Source: Turritopsis dohrnii
Lineage: Eukaryota > Cnidaria > Hydrozoa > Anthoathecata > Oceaniidae
DNA length: 64,000 nt
Assembly: GCA_027922465.2 (NCBI GenBank)
Contig: BQMF02000423.1
Span: 248,001 to 312,000 of the forward strand
Direction: 5' to 3'
Shown piece after piece: positions 43,991 to 55,452 of the stretch. Position numbers and translations under genes: made by a program. Under the pieces are notes generated by a model. The model searched no databases and was not told where the DNA came from. It saw only the letters and a list, made by a program, of their open reading frames with translations. Numbering within the stretch: position 1 is the stretch's first letter; every line of letters starts with the position of its first letter.

Positions 43991-44084
43991 AAAGTTACAG
44001 TCGATAAAAGTAATGGAGTAGTTAAGTTTAGGGACAACATACACAGCTCTCTCTCGAGTCACCAAAGAACAAAATTGGTGCTTA

Positions 44085-44336
44085 GTGGAAAAAATTCCAG
44101 CTGAGAAGTTGTTATATATTAATGAACATCCATATATGCCTCATAGAATGGAAGAGGAGAAAAGATCAAAAGCTTTATCTGATTGTACTGTTGAACAACA
44201 TAAAGAGTATGCTGAAGGATGTGAAGCCTATATAACTTTGTTGAGGGAGTTAGATGTTCAATGCAATTACAATGTAGAAGACAGTGTTTGTCCAAATTTT
44301 GGAATTCAATCCTTGTCCTTGCATAATCTGCCATAA
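44085..44336 (+). CDS. Hypothetical 83-residue ORF
   Basis: ATG to TAA frame encoding a charged, Glu- and Leu-rich peptide (MPHRMEEEKRSKAL, EQHKEYAEGCEAYITLL). The composition looks coding, and the frame is open for several codons above the ATG. No family is recognised and no splice partner was found. It could be a remnant exon of a mobile element next to the hAT scrap at 43930-43990. Confidence 0.3.
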   Translation: MEKIPAEKLLYINEHPYMPHRMEEEKRSKALSDCTVEQHKEYAEGCEAYITLLRELDVQCNYNVEDSVCPNFGIQSLSLHNLP

Positions 44337-44426
44337 CAATAACTAAATGGCTTTATGATAATATGTTTTGTTTGTGCTAGCTGTCTTTGAATGCTTCCAA
44401 AATTTCTTACCAGATGGGTTGTAATA

Positions 44427-44620
44427 GCATCATGGTACAACATAGTATCAAATGCATGTTATAACATCTGAGTGTATGCTTTATTTCTGTGTACTAACAC
44501 TGAAAGCATTCATGGACAGTTGGACAAACAAACAAAGAAAATGTTAAAAATGTTAGTCACAGAAATATTGCATATACTTGGATGTTATAATATGTATTTG
44601 GTACTGTGTAGTATCATGTC
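44427..44620. repeat. Foldback element, about 194 bp
   Basis: The sequence from 'gcatcatggtacaacatagtatcaaatgcatgttataacatc' to 'gtgtatgc' (left arm) is imperfectly complementary to the right arm 44570-44620 ('gcatatacttggatgttataatatgtatttggtactgtgtagtatcatg'). Arms of about 50 bp surround a loop of about 90 bp. This is consistent with a MITE. Confidence 0.65.
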
Positions 44621-44629
44621 AAACTAGTA

Positions 44630-46420
44630 GAATTGAAATGAATTGTCATTGAAAATGAGAATAAACAGAGAAAACAAATTTGAACAGCAATTATATAGCT
44701 GAATCAGAAGTATGTTATGTAAAGTAGTATTAGAGGAGAAGTAACAAACATGAAAGTGGAAATTATGAAGTTTAGAATGAAAATGATTGATTAGTGACTC
44801 CTCTGAGATTCTCCAATACATCTTATAACTACAGATAAAATGACATACTTCAACAAAGTATGAAAAGAGAAATCAGTAAACTGGAAATGATTAATAAAAT
44901 GAGCATGTTTAATGTACTTAAGGCATTTGTAGCCATATGTAAGTATACTATCTACAACGGTATGTTGTTCAAGTAAGTTATCAACTCTGGCCATTTGAAT
45001 GCTGTCTCATTATTATTTTCTTTTATTGTTTAGACATGTCAAGAAGTGGTAGCGTAAGTTCTTATATTGAAAACACCTTGTTTTCACTTGTCTTGTATAT
45101 ACTGATTTTTTTTATCTGTTCAGGAACAGGAATATCATATTGAAACCAAATCGGCATTGAATATAGCTTCCGCGCACTGAACTATCAATCACAAGTTCAT
45201 GGATGTTGAGAATGATAAAATTCTAATCCAGGATGTTACTGAATGCAGAGGAAAAAATGTTACATTCGCTACTACACAAGTTCAAATTATTCATTCTTAA
45301 CACTGCGATATCACTTGTTGAGTGTTCTTTCACTTAACAACCAAAAAATCTGGATCAACATGTGATGTGAAATAAAACAGACTAGTGAAAATACTTGTAT
45401 TGAATTAAACTGATCGGAAACTGTTGGATTAGTGTCGGAAGGCCTTATCTGTTCCGTGGATGTTGCTGTTTGGCGTAATGATTTTCAGATAATATGGACT
45501 CTGATAGTGTGCCATTCCACTCGTTTCAATTTGATCGTTTTGGCTGCTACTTTAAAACGTGCAGCCGTTGTCTTTTTAAGGTGGCTCTGTAGTAAAAATC
45601 TTTTTTTCTGAATTTTTGAGATAATTTCGATTTTCTTTGGATGAAATTGTTCAGTTGCATGGGAAATTGGCAAATAAAATTCAAAAAGTCAAAATTGCTC
45701 ACTTTGAGCATGATTTCTGATGCCTTTTTACCAAAATGCAGACAAAAGTCTGCAGTGCGTAACTCAAAAAATAATAAAGCTATCATCTTCAAATTTTAAC
45801 AGTTTATTGCACTAAGGTAAATATATTTGCTGTATCAATATCAAAAAAATATCTCTTTCTTTAGAGAACTTATGAGAGTTTGAATTTTGAGGGATTTGTT
45901 TGACCGAAAAAGTCCGAAGTCGCTCACTGTTATATCAGGATACAAGAAGTGTTGTATCAAGATTTTGATACAGCAAATGTAGATTATAGAGTTGGACATT
46001 TCCTGAAAATTTCAACTCAAAAGGATAATTTTTCATAAAGTTATAGACTGCAGAAGTTCAAAAAATGCACTTTCCGGAAAAACGCATTTAAAGAAAGTAG
46101 TTTGATTTTTAGCTAAAACAGGTAGGTATGTCAGAACGAATCTATCCTCTCACCTTCAAAAAACACAACATATTTCTCACTGAAAATATCAAGAAGCATA
46201 CCCAAACTTAAATAGCAAGTTTTCAGCAGGTATTTACTAGAAGATACAATAAAGAAACAAACTACACAAGAGAATATACTTTAGTATAAGTTTCATTTCT
46301 GTTAGAACTCTCCAGCTCCATAAACCATTCCTTCTTTCTGTTCATTTGCATCTATAAGTCCTTTCCTCTTAGCTCTACAATACTTTCTCAACAATTTATT
46401 TATCAGTCGACCTTCTTTCC
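44630..46420. other. Non-coding interval
   Basis: No supported gene. A possible small exon ('gacatgtcaagaagtggtagc|gtaagt') ends at 45055 but has no convincing partner. From 45580 to 46120 the sequence is oligo-A/T-rich with a degenerate repeat-like texture. Confidence 0.35.
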
Positions 46421-46427
46421 ATTTGCA

Positions 46428-46810
46428 TTATTCTGTTTTGATCTTTTCGGAATATGATTCACCAATTTTTTTTTGCAAGTCATTGAAAGCATTTGGCTGC
46501 ATTGGTGGCGGCATATTCATGTATCCGCAAAATGTTTCTATCGCAGTATGTCCTTTCCCAATCTCTCTGAAAGCTATCACTGTACGAATATTGACTTCAA
46601 ATGGTAATTTACCACTAGTGTGAGATTTAGGTGCCACAGTTTTACTGGAATAGAATGCATGTGACCATAAGCAAACATTGCAAGTAACTGTAAAATATAC
46701 AGCCAGTCCTTGTTTTTTTTCCAAGTCTTTGTTTAGTGAAAGTCCAGTAGTTTTACACTCTGGGCAATATCCAATGATTCCAATGATATCCTTGAAAATT
46801 TCAGTGTTAA
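46428..46810 (-). pseudogene. Mutator-like transposase domain fragment 1
   Basis: The frame reads from about 46800 (IIGYCPECKTTGLSLNK) through TCNVCLWSHAFYSSK to FEVNIRTVIAFREIGKGHTA and GYMNMPPPMQPNAF, ending at 46428. This matches the N-terminal part of the 'Mutator-like transposase domain' proteins common in early animals, including the paired Cys positions and the Met-Asn-Met-Pro-Pro-Pro motif. Only this exon-sized part is present; no downstream catalytic core was found. It may be a relic exon. Confidence 0.65.
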
Positions 46811-46814
46811 AGGG

Positions 46815-47550
46815 AAATTAAGCCTTAAACTTTCTTTTCTGAATTTGAGCATGAAATACTTCATTTATCCTAGAGGAACACCTTTTTATGTATAAAAGGT
46901 ATTCTAAATGAAAAAAACTGCTAAAAAAACAACTTAGTTAAATCGCCATTACAGCTTTCGTTATAAATATCATGACGTCACAGAGCGAATTTCATTTGCA
47001 GAAACATCAGACGTAGACAGCACATGATGACATGTTTTTTACGCCTATGTTCTAAAGATACGAGAAACGGTAGAAAAACAACAAAGACAACATGAAGATT
47101 TTTATCATTCACCAACATAACAATCTTAAACTTTAAGAAACAGCAAAATGTAAAATAAGTTTATCGTTAGCGATTCAAGAAAAACAAAAACAGTCATACT
47201 GAAGATTTCATTTTTTATACATCTAAAATATACACATTTGTTCAAAAACTCACTTACGCACATATACTTGCTATAAATCTAAAACGAAATACTTTTTAAT
47301 AAAGGTTTTATTTCACAAAGAACACAAGAACTTTCATCAACAAAAACAAAATATTGTAGTTTATGTAATCCTTACAAAAAGAACGATCGCGCTGTGACGT
47401 CAAAATTTCCATCCGTTGTTAGATACTAAATAAAATAATAAAATCAGATAATGTTATTCACACGTACGGTTGAATACGTGACGGTTCAAACTCGTGAACG
47501 GGTGAATACCATTGGCGTAAATATTTTGATTCCTCGTATTCACAACAGAC
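46815..47550. other. Non-coding spacer
   Basis: AT-rich, no supported gene. It ends in a region rich in 'acgtac' and 'cgtattc' phrases before the tandem array. Confidence 0.4.
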
Positions 47551-47552
47551 AC

Positions 47553-47825
47553 AAAAACGTAAAATATTAATGATGTGCGTAAAAGTTTTCTGACGTGTTT
47601 TTATATACGGGACACTGTTATTTACCCGTGTCCAAACGTAAAATATTAATGACGTGCGTAAAAGATTTCTGATGTGCTTTTTATATCCGGGGCACTGTTA
47701 TTTACCCGTGTTCAAACGTAAAATATTAATGACGAGCGTAAAAGATTTCTGATGTGTTTTTTTATCCGGAACACTGTTTATCAGTGTTCAATTGTAAAAT
47801 CTTAAAGGTGTGCTTTTATAGTTTT
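47553..47825. repeat. Tandem repeat, about 79 bp x4
   Basis: The unit is 'caaacgtaaaatattaatgacgtgcgtaaaagatttctgatgtg.tttttatatccggg.cactgttatttacccgtgtt'. Copies begin near 47555, 47632, 47713 and 47789. The last copy is diverged. Confidence 0.9.
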
Positions 47826-48686
47826 ATAGGAAAACTTATTCGCGTTGATACCTATAGGCAGTTTTATTGTCACTCCATGAAATTTGATGCTGTCTGATAT
47901 TTATATGGAGAACATATTTTTTCAATGTTTTGATGTTTTGGCACTTTTAGGTGCGGTTGTCATAATTTCCTCTCCTACATCATGTTTCTGCTTATCCAAA
48001 CAAATCCAAACATCATGTAAAAATGTTTTCGGCTTAAAAAAATGATGTTTTTACAATTTTGGAGATTTTTTATCCTTTTTGTTGTATCATTTGCATAATA
48101 TGAGATTGCATATATATATGGATAGAAATCCGGCAATGAAAGTTTAACCCATAGCCACTTCCAAAATGTATTACAGAAAATTATGAGCCCCTACTTTAGC
48201 GGAGATTATTGAAATCAATTTTGTAATTTGAATTAAATAATGCAGATTATGTGGGATGTGGGGAAAGTAATTAAAAAGCCTCTGATTTAACGTGGTTTGT
48301 TTTAATTCAAGGAGTAATTTAGGAGTACTTTTTAAATAACTCGCCAAAAATAATTATTTTTAGACTTGCACTAAATTGTAAGAATTTGATTGATTGGCAA
48401 CTCACTCCGTATAATTTCTTATCATTTCTTGCGTGCGCGTTCTCTGTGTTTTGTGGTTTCCGTGGTTTGTTTTCAGTTTTTATCCGTCATTGTCTTCTTA
48501 TGAGCCGACGTGTGTTATTGTTACTGTAATTATAATTTTCACACTTACCTTTCATATATTTTACAACATTTCCTTTGATTACCTTTTAACACGTTTAATT
48601 TTTGTTTCTTAACATTTATAAAGGAAAATTCTTGTTTATATACTTATGATTCAGCTCGTAGTTTCTTTAATAATAGTAAGTGGGAA
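47826..48686. other. Non-coding spacer upstream of the acidic protein gene
   Basis: No gene supported. A T-rich tract leads into exon 1 of the next gene. Confidence 0.4.
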
Positions 48687-49136
48687 ATGCCAAAAATCAA
48701 AAGAGAATTCACGTAAGTTAATAATAATTCAAATTAAATCATTCTGTAAATCTTTATAAAAAATAATAACTTACAGTACTGTTTAAATTTTAGAAAACGA
48801 ATGGCCGTAGATCATGCAAGAGACAAGGTTGAGAAAGAGGGGAGTGACCTGGAATATTGGACACAACTCAATCGATATGGAATGAGTGACCATGAGTCCG
48901 ATGAAGAAGGAAATAAATTTTTCCGAACACTGCCTTGGCGGAAACCATGTTTTTCTGAATTATTGAAAAGAATTGATGATGCTCTTGGTGTCGTTTGGAC
49001 ATATGGCCCTCCTTCGAAAAGAGAACCAAATGAGTGTTGCCAGGCGTTTGCAATGGCAAACGAAGAACATATTGAAGAGGAAGAATTCTCCGAACAGTCT
49101 TCCGAAACAGAGGAAGAAGAGGATGATGAACTATAG
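48687..49136 (+). CDS. 122-residue protein with acidic C-terminus, two exons
   Basis: Exon 1 (48687-48712) encodes MPKIKREF plus two bases and ends at GTAAGT. Exon 2 (48794-49136) follows TTTTAG and joins in phase as TKRMAVDHARDKVEKEG. The middle is mixed (YWTQLNRYGMSDHESDEEG, LPWRKPCFSELLKRIDDAL). The C-terminus is a Glu/Asp tail (EEEEFSEQSSETEEEEDDEL) that may be nuclear. A similar 'GMS...ESDEE...WR...' arrangement occurs in accessory ORFs of animal transposons, but I cannot name a family. The frame is intact. Confidence 0.55.
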
Positions 49137-49429
49137 TGGTTGTAATGTACATAGTGTAAATGTATATAGTGTGTATATAGTGTGTATATGTGGACTCTGA
49201 GTATTGAGAAAAACTGTGTTTTAATTATTTCTTCTGCTGATAGTGTGTATATCATGTGTGTGTATAATAGTGAATTGAAAAGCATTCTCCATCCAGTATA
49301 CTTTTAGTTATTTTCTCATGCTTCAAATAATTCCCGTATACACGCTTCATAACATTCGAAACATTGCGATCTATGAACAATTTTGCATTTGCAAATGTTT
49401 TATACATGTTTTAAAATCCCAGGCAGTCC

Positions 49430-49930
49430 TACAGTTCCCGAATAAAACGGGCTATTAACGGGTTATCTGTACTACGTCCCTAACCCGCTTACGACCCAGT
49501 ATTTGACGTGCACAATAAACTGATGCAGGATGAAAGCGATTTGGCGTTTTCGAATACGGTATAAAAATCATACACGTATACCATTTACCTTTTGTGAATA
49601 CGGAACAAAAACCCTACACGTATACGATTTAGCATTTTCGAATACGGTGCAAGAATCATATACGTATTCGAATAGTAGTCCCGGTTATCACCGTATTCGT
49701 TAATTGATCCGGGCTGTGAACGGTATTTACGTTTTCAAGAACACGCTGAATCCGGGTATCCCGTTCTCAAGTAGTCCTTATACGGGAATATACGGTGTCG
49801 TGAACAATACTGAATACGGGAAGATAAATTCACCGTTTCTGCACGTATTCTTTCCGAATACGTTAAAGTACGTTTATAAAAGTGACCCGTATTTTACAGT
49901 CATTTACGCAGTGTGCATCGGAGTATTGAG
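49430..49930. repeat. Cluster of CGAATACGGT-type repeats
   Basis: 'ttttcgaatacggt.taa.aatcatacacgtata.catttagc' is repeated with a period near 60 bp (49547, 49605 and 49637 regions). Diverged 'gaatacgg' and 'acgtattc' phrases continue to about 49870. Confidence 0.7.
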
Positions 49931-49934
49931 TCTT

Positions 49935-50935
49935 CTATATCGTTGAAATACAGAAGGAACAACAAGGGTAACAAAATGGACCCTTGTGGCACTCCACAGT
50001 ATAACGGTTGAGGTTGTGATGTTCCACAATCATACTGAAGGACTTGTTTTCTGTTGAATAAGTAATGTACGAACAATGTTAACCTTGTTCTTGGTCTTTA
50101 TTACCATATGCAGTCAGCTTGCTCAATAAAACAGGGTGTCCTAGGGTGTCAAAAGCCTTGACAGGTCTATGAATAGTGCCCCAACAATGTTTCCTTTATC
50201 AATTCCACGCCAAATATTGTCAAGGAACAATGTGGTGGCTAGCTCAGTACTCCGTTTTGCTCTGTATCCAAATTGTTTGTTGGACAGCAAACCATGGCAT
50301 TCTAAATATTCTATTAGCTGAGTGTGAACAACTCAAGTACTTTTGATAGAATCGGCAACACCGATATGGGTCGATAATAAGCTGTGCTTGTGGTACTGCC
50401 TAATTTATGAATTGGGGTGATTTTTGCGGCTTTCCATTTTTCAGGGACTTGTCTCTAAAGAGATTTATCAGGTACGTTATTGGTTATGATATAGCAGTGG
50501 AACTGTCTTTTAATAATCTGGCTGGTAACTTATACTGGTAACTGTTTTTATTGAGCCGCTTGAGATGAATTTGAAAATGGCTGTTGTTCTTAGGCGTGGT
50601 AAACTTGGTAGCTTCCATACAAAGTCTTTCAGTGGAATTGTCTTTTGCTTTAATGATCTCGCAATGTTTGTAAAGAAGTTGCAGAATCTTTGGGCTTTAC
50701 TAGAAGTTTTATTGTCTTCATCGTTTGGACTAACAATGAAGAGACCGACGAGTCGGACGAGTTACTATTGGTGGGTACAACGTTTTTATGCACTTCCAAA
50801 ATTTACGAGGATTGTTTGAATTTTCATGTAATAGTTTTTGATGGAACTTTGCCTTAGCTTTCCGTATTTGCTGTGTGCATTTGTTCTAAGCTTTTTGTAT
50901 GACTTCCATATTTTCAGATGTTTTCAGTTTTTTGG
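49935..50935 (-). pseudogene. Non-LTR retrotransposon (LINE) reverse transcriptase relic
   Basis: In several shifted frames the minus strand reads as the middle of a LINE ORF2. Near 50850-50780 it encodes NNPRKFWKCIKTLYP, the linker before the RT. Near 50450-50350 it encodes AAKITPIHKLGSTTS and YRPISVLPILSKVLE (RT motif 1). The segment SNKQFGYRAKRSTE follows, and near 50010-49950 the diagnostic CGVPQGSILLPLLF. Stops and frameshifts are frequent. The pattern fits CR1/Jockey/RTE-type elements. Endonuclease and 3' end are not recognisable here. Confidence 0.75.
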
Positions 50936-51087
50936 CTTTCCATCTTAACTGACCTCTTATTTTTTAAGTTATAAAGTTATAAAGTTATAAAGCAAAATGT
51001 AAGAGGTGGTATTTCAATGAAATTTCATATATCAATCAATCCCAAATCTGCAATGAAAACACTGACTATATCAATCAATCAAGTTGT

Positions 51088-51357
51088 TTAAAACATCAAA
51101 TATATTTCTTTCTTCGTTGTTTTCATCTTCTGTATGGTCTCTTTCAAACTTTGGGGCTTGTCTGCAATTCTCACAAAAAGTGACACATTAAAGACCGTTC
51201 TTCCTGCATGAACAATTTTTTGAACATAGATTTTTCGCCTCAAGTTTGCAATTGCACCGTACGAACTTGAGCAACTCTTCTGGTGTATTTGGCTCTTTAG
51301 AATATACTGAAAGTATTCCTCATTGCGATTAGTCCAACCCCAGTCCTCTGGATCCAA
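51088..51357 (-). pseudogene. Degenerated Cys-rich tail of the PIN/XPG-like family
   Basis: ORF beginning SLDPEDWGWTNRNEEYF. In related proteins of early animals this WGW segment precedes a Cys-rich CxC-type tail. Here the expected cysteines are mostly replaced (SSSYGAIANLRRKIYVQK), although spacing and flanking residues are retained. It belongs with the 52020-52560 fragments as one decayed gene; the segments between are not recognisable. Confidence 0.45.
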
Positions 51358-52019
51358 ACTGGCCTCCTTCAGGTTTTTCCTTGGAAATAAATCTTAAGAA
51401 AAAGTGATGTAAATCATAATTACTGAAAGTTCTATATCTTCAATACACCTAAGAAGAGAATAAAATGGATACTTTGTCTAAATAATTTATTGGGTTTTTT
51501 TGTCAAATTATCTTACCTGAATATAAACAAGAAGTGCATGCTGATTGGCTGAGCCTTCAAAGTCTTGTTGGTTGAAACCATTTCCATGTATTTTGAATAA
51601 CGCATGTCACCAAGCGTCTTGTTCTTGAAAGGAAAGTGTTTAATGATAGTATTTAATACATGGCTATGCCTGCTTGTCAATGCATATCATCATTCACTCT
51701 CAAAGAATTTTGATGAAGTTTACCTTTTTACGAATACCTCTGAACCAGCGTCAGCAATCTCTTGTACGGCATCACTTTTCAAAAACTTTTCAGCAATGTT
51801 TTGTACATCTTGTGACTTCAGAAGTTTTCCCATGAGAAGTCTTTTCTGTTTATATAAGTAGGGTAGAGAATAATTAAAATTTATCAAAACGAATACTAAG
51901 TGATGTAATAATGAATACTAAATATAGATCGTGAACATTGCACTCATGACCTCAAGCTACATAAAACAATGAATAGAGAAACTTTTTTGGATATGAGAAA
52001 CAATTTTGGATATTTACCC

Positions 52020-52560
52020 ATTCCAAAAGTTCCTGATGTAGGAATAGGATACGCTTGGCAATAATTTCACCATGCTTATCAGTGACATCTTTGATCTTCC
52101 AACACTTTCAGACACCATCCGTCTTCATGATGGTGTAGATTGATATTGTAGTGGTACATCAGCATGCAAAATATGTCACCATCATCTGCATGACTTATCA
52201 CTTCTCTAACAATCAGAGTAGTTGCATCACTTTTAGCCACTTCTATAGTAAAAGCTTTTCTTCTGAAACGTTGCAACAGAGGATTTATCAGCATTCTATT
52301 TCTATATACCCATTCTTCATGAATTCTTCTGCAAAAGTGCAACCTTTCTGTTTGGTTCAACAATAACTGTTTGAGACAGACCACTACCATGGATCTGATG
52401 TTTGTGATCTTTAGCGCTTCTGCTGCCATATCCATCAAATACCACAGTGCACCTCCCAAATGCCTTCACCAAGTAATCTTCATACTGTGTAATTACATCT
52501 TCAAAGCTTTGATCTGGTAGCCACTTAACTTTATGAAGAAAAGCTCCCCCATCTATCACA
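52020..52560 (-). pseudogene. PIN/XPG-like nuclease family relic
   Basis: Two overlapping minus-strand frames make one protein with a frameshift near 52320. The first reads VIDGGAFLHKVKW, VVFDGYGSRSAKDHKHQ and RKVALLQKNS. The second reads PLLQRFRRKAFTIEVAKSDA, HADDGDIFCMLMYHYNINL. The FDGY...KD...H pattern and the Asp-containing DGDIFCMLMYHY are typical of a widespread family in corals and sponges with a flap-nuclease-like (PIN/XPG) fold, often repeat-associated. Function unknown; decayed here. Confidence 0.5.
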
Positions 52561-52574
52561 TGATTTGTATTGAA

Positions 52575-52880
52575 AGTTCAGCCACCATCTTTTGATATGC
52601 ACTTATGTTCATGGAAGGCAGCAGATTCAAGTACCCACAGGTAGAAACCAACCCTGCATGACCCTTTCCATTTTCTCTAAACGTTTACACTGTTCATTAA
52701 TTAATATCAAAGGGATTACAACTAAGTCCACTCTTTGACACTTTCTTGCTTGTAAATTTCGTTTCCTCCCATTCACACTTCCAGCAAGAAAACTTTAACA
52801 GCAAAGCCAGACCTTGCTTTTCATTGATTATGTGTTCAACTTACAGTTTTTCCAGGCATGTTGGACACTTACCAACTAAC
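52575..52880 (-). pseudogene. Mutator-like transposase domain fragment 2
   Basis: The minus strand encodes CPTCLEKL, then INEKQGLALLLKFSCWKCEWEE and TSKKVSKSG, then after a frameshift FRENGKGHAGLVSTCGYLNL. This is the same domain as 46428-46810 (compare LEKKQGLAVYF, FREIGKGH, GYMNM), with an internal stop and frameshift. The two copies are too diverged to be a recent duplication. Confidence 0.6.
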
Positions 52881-52974
52881 ACTATTATTTCTTGCTATAC
52901 ATCACAGTCCAACAACATGTAAAATAAAGAAGAAGTCTCCTAAATATCATCAGCATCACATGCCGCTACACCAT

Positions 52975-53262
52975 CAGCCTTAATTGGGAGGCTACTACTT
53001 TCACTTTGATTTGCGGTTGTCTTTCTTTAAATAATAACCTAATTGAATTTCCTTTGGTGTATTTTCAACGTCTTTATCTTTATCTTCTAACGATATATTT
53101 ACATCCGCATTTGCGCATTAATATTACTTTGTGATTTTCGTTATCACTTTTTTTTGTAATTTGTTTCCTGACTCGTCCTAATCTCCTGCTTGTTTTATTA
53201 TTTTGAAGTTTGCTTTGTTTTTCTTTAGCACATCTTATATCGTGTTTTCCCACATTTGTCAT
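52975..53262 (-). other. Basic hypothetical ORF
   Basis: A 60-codon minus-strand frame (53262-53080) encodes a Lys/Arg-rich peptide (TSRRLGRVRKQITKK). Possibly the N-terminus of the Mutator-like relic or a small basic ORF of the adjacent virus-like element. No family recognised. Confidence 0.2.
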
Positions 53263-53377
53263 CTAACTGCACAACCGGATTTCTTACAAATGTTGGTGTC
53301 GTAAGATTTACTGTTGAAGTTGCAGGTGTGTCAACACGAGGATGTTTAGGTGGTACTGTTGCCTTTGTCCTTGCCAT
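53225..53377 (-). CDS. Small ORF starting MARTK (50 residues)
   Basis: Starts at the ATG at 53377: MARTKATVPPKHPRVDTPAT, then a Thr-rich middle and a TAA at 53225. It overlaps the previous ORF in another frame. A second, independent ORF just upstream also starts MARTK. The composition is basic at the N-terminus. Function unknown. Confidence 0.25.
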   Translation of the reverse strand: MARTKATVPPKHPRVDTPATSTVNLTTPTFVRNPVVQLDDKCGKTRYKMC

Positions 53378-53441
53378 TTCTTTTAAAGAATTGGTTTCAA
53401 TTAAAGGAAATTTATTTTAAAAATAAAAGTTTTTTAAATTA

Positions 53442-53528
53442 AAAAAAGTAATACTTTCTTTTGCACCTGCAACAGCTCTTGGAAACATGACCTGTTGCAG
53501 ATCTAGAAACTCTTTTAGTTCTTGCCAT
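53442..53528 (-). CDS. Small basic ORF starting MARTK (about 28 residues)
   Basis: ATG at 53528: MARTKRVSRSATGHVSKSCC followed by RCKRK and an AT-rich end. The first dozen residues resemble a histone H3 tail in spacing (ARTK...R..TG). It is very short, and no promoter or homologue was identified. Confidence 0.22.
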
Positions 53529-53699
53529 TTTCTATTGCGACTGAAAAATAAATATGTATGTTATATTAAAAATAATTAAAGTAAGTACAATTTTTATTGT
53601 AAGTTAATATTTGCATACAAAAGATTTCCTATTTATTGTTCTTTTGTTTAGAAAAGTATAAATAGATGAGATTTTTATTGAAAATCCTATTGTGTGAGA

Positions 53700-54796
53700 T
53701 CTATGCAAGACCATATGTCATCAATGATGGACAATGCTGAGAGTATGGGTATTGTAGATATGAATAACTTGATGACGGAACATCGTAAATATTTTAAAAT
53801 TACGAAAGCAACATGGGATTCGCTAAATGAAACAGAAAGATGTGACTGCGCCAGTTATTAAAAAGAAAAAAAAAGGTTATTGTTTCTGAGGATAATGTTG
53901 ATTTTGATAATAAGGTTAATGATGATGATGATGATGATGATAATGATGAGGAAGTTGTTTTTATTGTTAAGAAAAAGAAGACAAATAAGAAAAGAAAAAG
54001 AGTTGTTATTGCCGCTGACTCTTCGACAGATGATGATGATGATGAGGATGACGTAAATGTGGGTAAGTCGGTAGTGACGAGAAAAAGAGCGAGAAGGCAA
54101 AATATTTACGATGAGAACGGAAAGGTGTCACAGTCTGTCGAAATGACTGAACAAGTCAAAATGCATGATGAAAATTCTATTGTAATAAATGACAGTATAT
54201 ATTTTGATGACGTTATTGAAATTCACGGTTCTGTGTTTGAAACTTTGGTCGGTAGGAAAGAAGTGCCTTTTCATACGCTTTTTTTGCTCAAAAATGGGCA
54301 TCAATGTAAAACTAAAAAAGATAATAGGCTGTTTCATATGATTGAAGCGTACATTTTGGCACAAGTGACTGTCATTGCAAATGATGATGACGTTAAAAGA
54401 TACCATGATGCACGTATTGTTGATTTTGTTGATGTATGGGAAAACAATGAAACAAAGAAATTTGAATATTCGATAAAGAAAGGAAAAATTACTTTGTTTA
54501 CTGATGAGAATGCCCATTTTTATGATGATAATGGTATTTGCATTCCAACAGGTGTTAAAATGTCTGCGTCAAATTGGAAAAAATCTTTGATGAAGTATCC
54601 TTACACACTTTCGTTTGCTCCGCAATGTGATAGAATGCATAAGTATAATACTCATTTGCAATCTGTAAATATAACCCAACAACCCGACACATGTGTGGTA
54701 ATTAAAGAAATGATTAGAAAAAAGGAGATCGTGCTATTGTTTATGACATGGTCGATATTTTGGTTGATAAAATTGCGGATCATTATGTATAGATAA
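53700..54796 (+). pseudogene. Asp-rich nuclear-type protein of a virus-like element, frameshifted
   Basis: From about 53725 the plus strand encodes MDNAESMGIVDMNNLMTEHRKYF and continues to a stop at 53860. A one- or two-base shift in the A-run near 53860-53875 leads into a long frame. That frame has Asp runs coded by GAT repeats (VNDDDDDDDNDEE), a basic stretch (KKKKTNKKRKRVV), a second Asp run, then a globular part (FDDVIEIHGSVFETLVGRK, KKDNRLFHMIEAYILAQ). It ends at 54796. The alternation of Asp runs and Lys/Arg blocks suggests a nuclear or DNA-associated protein. I do not recognise a domain. Confidence 0.4.
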
Positions 54797-54845
54797 TTGT
54801 GTGTGAATAATATATATAGCTTGTTGTTAATTTAGAATCTAAATA

Positions 54846-55094
54846 ATGATGGATGTGTATGAGACAAAGAAACAAGTACCTAACCCGTATTGGTTGTTCG
54901 TTAAAGATGTAAGTAGATACACGTTGGCGACTCCTTATCAATTGAGACATATTTCAACAATTGATGATATGTGGGGGAAAGATGAGGTGAAAAGCTATTA
55001 CAAGCAAATGCGACGTGAGATTATAGACATTATTGATTCAGATCATTACTTCCAAAGAGACCAGTTGGATTGTACTTTTACTCACTCGCATTAA
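54846..55094 (+). CDS. Hypothetical 82-residue ORF of the virus-like element
   Basis: ATG to TAA frame encoding NPYWLFVKDVSRYTLATPYQ and KSYYKQMRREIIDIIDSDHY. Composition looks coding and soluble. It lies between the Asp-rich ORFs in the same orientation, 50 bp after the previous stop. No homologue recognised. Confidence 0.35.
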   Translation: MMDVYETKKQVPNPYWLFVKDVSRYTLATPYQLRHISTIDDMWGKDEVKSYYKQMRREIIDIIDSDHYFQRDQLDCTFTHSH

Positions 55095-55254
55095 CTGCAC
55101 CTTATATAATGTAACGTTGTTATATAAACTAGATGAACCATGTATGTTTCTTATAACAAAAAATAAAGTATCATATCATATCATATATATTTAAAAATAA
55201 ATAAATTTATAATAATAATGACTTGTTTTTTTTTTTTTCAGATGTGATAAAAAA

Positions 55255-55420
55255 ATGAGTCAATTTATTGAATATGAATGTGGTAGTGAGAATGGCACCG
55301 ATGATGATGATGATGATGATGATGATGTTGAAATGGCAGAGCTGTTGGAATTGAAAAAAGAGGAACGTGAAAAGTATGCTGATTTCATCAATGACAATTC
55401 TGAAACAGATTACGAAAGCA

Positions 55421-55452
<32 letters not shown>

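Noticed and set aside
45043..45055. Small exon 'gacatgtcaagaagtggtagc' before GTAAGT
   Set aside because: No in-phase partner exon with coding content was found up- or downstream.
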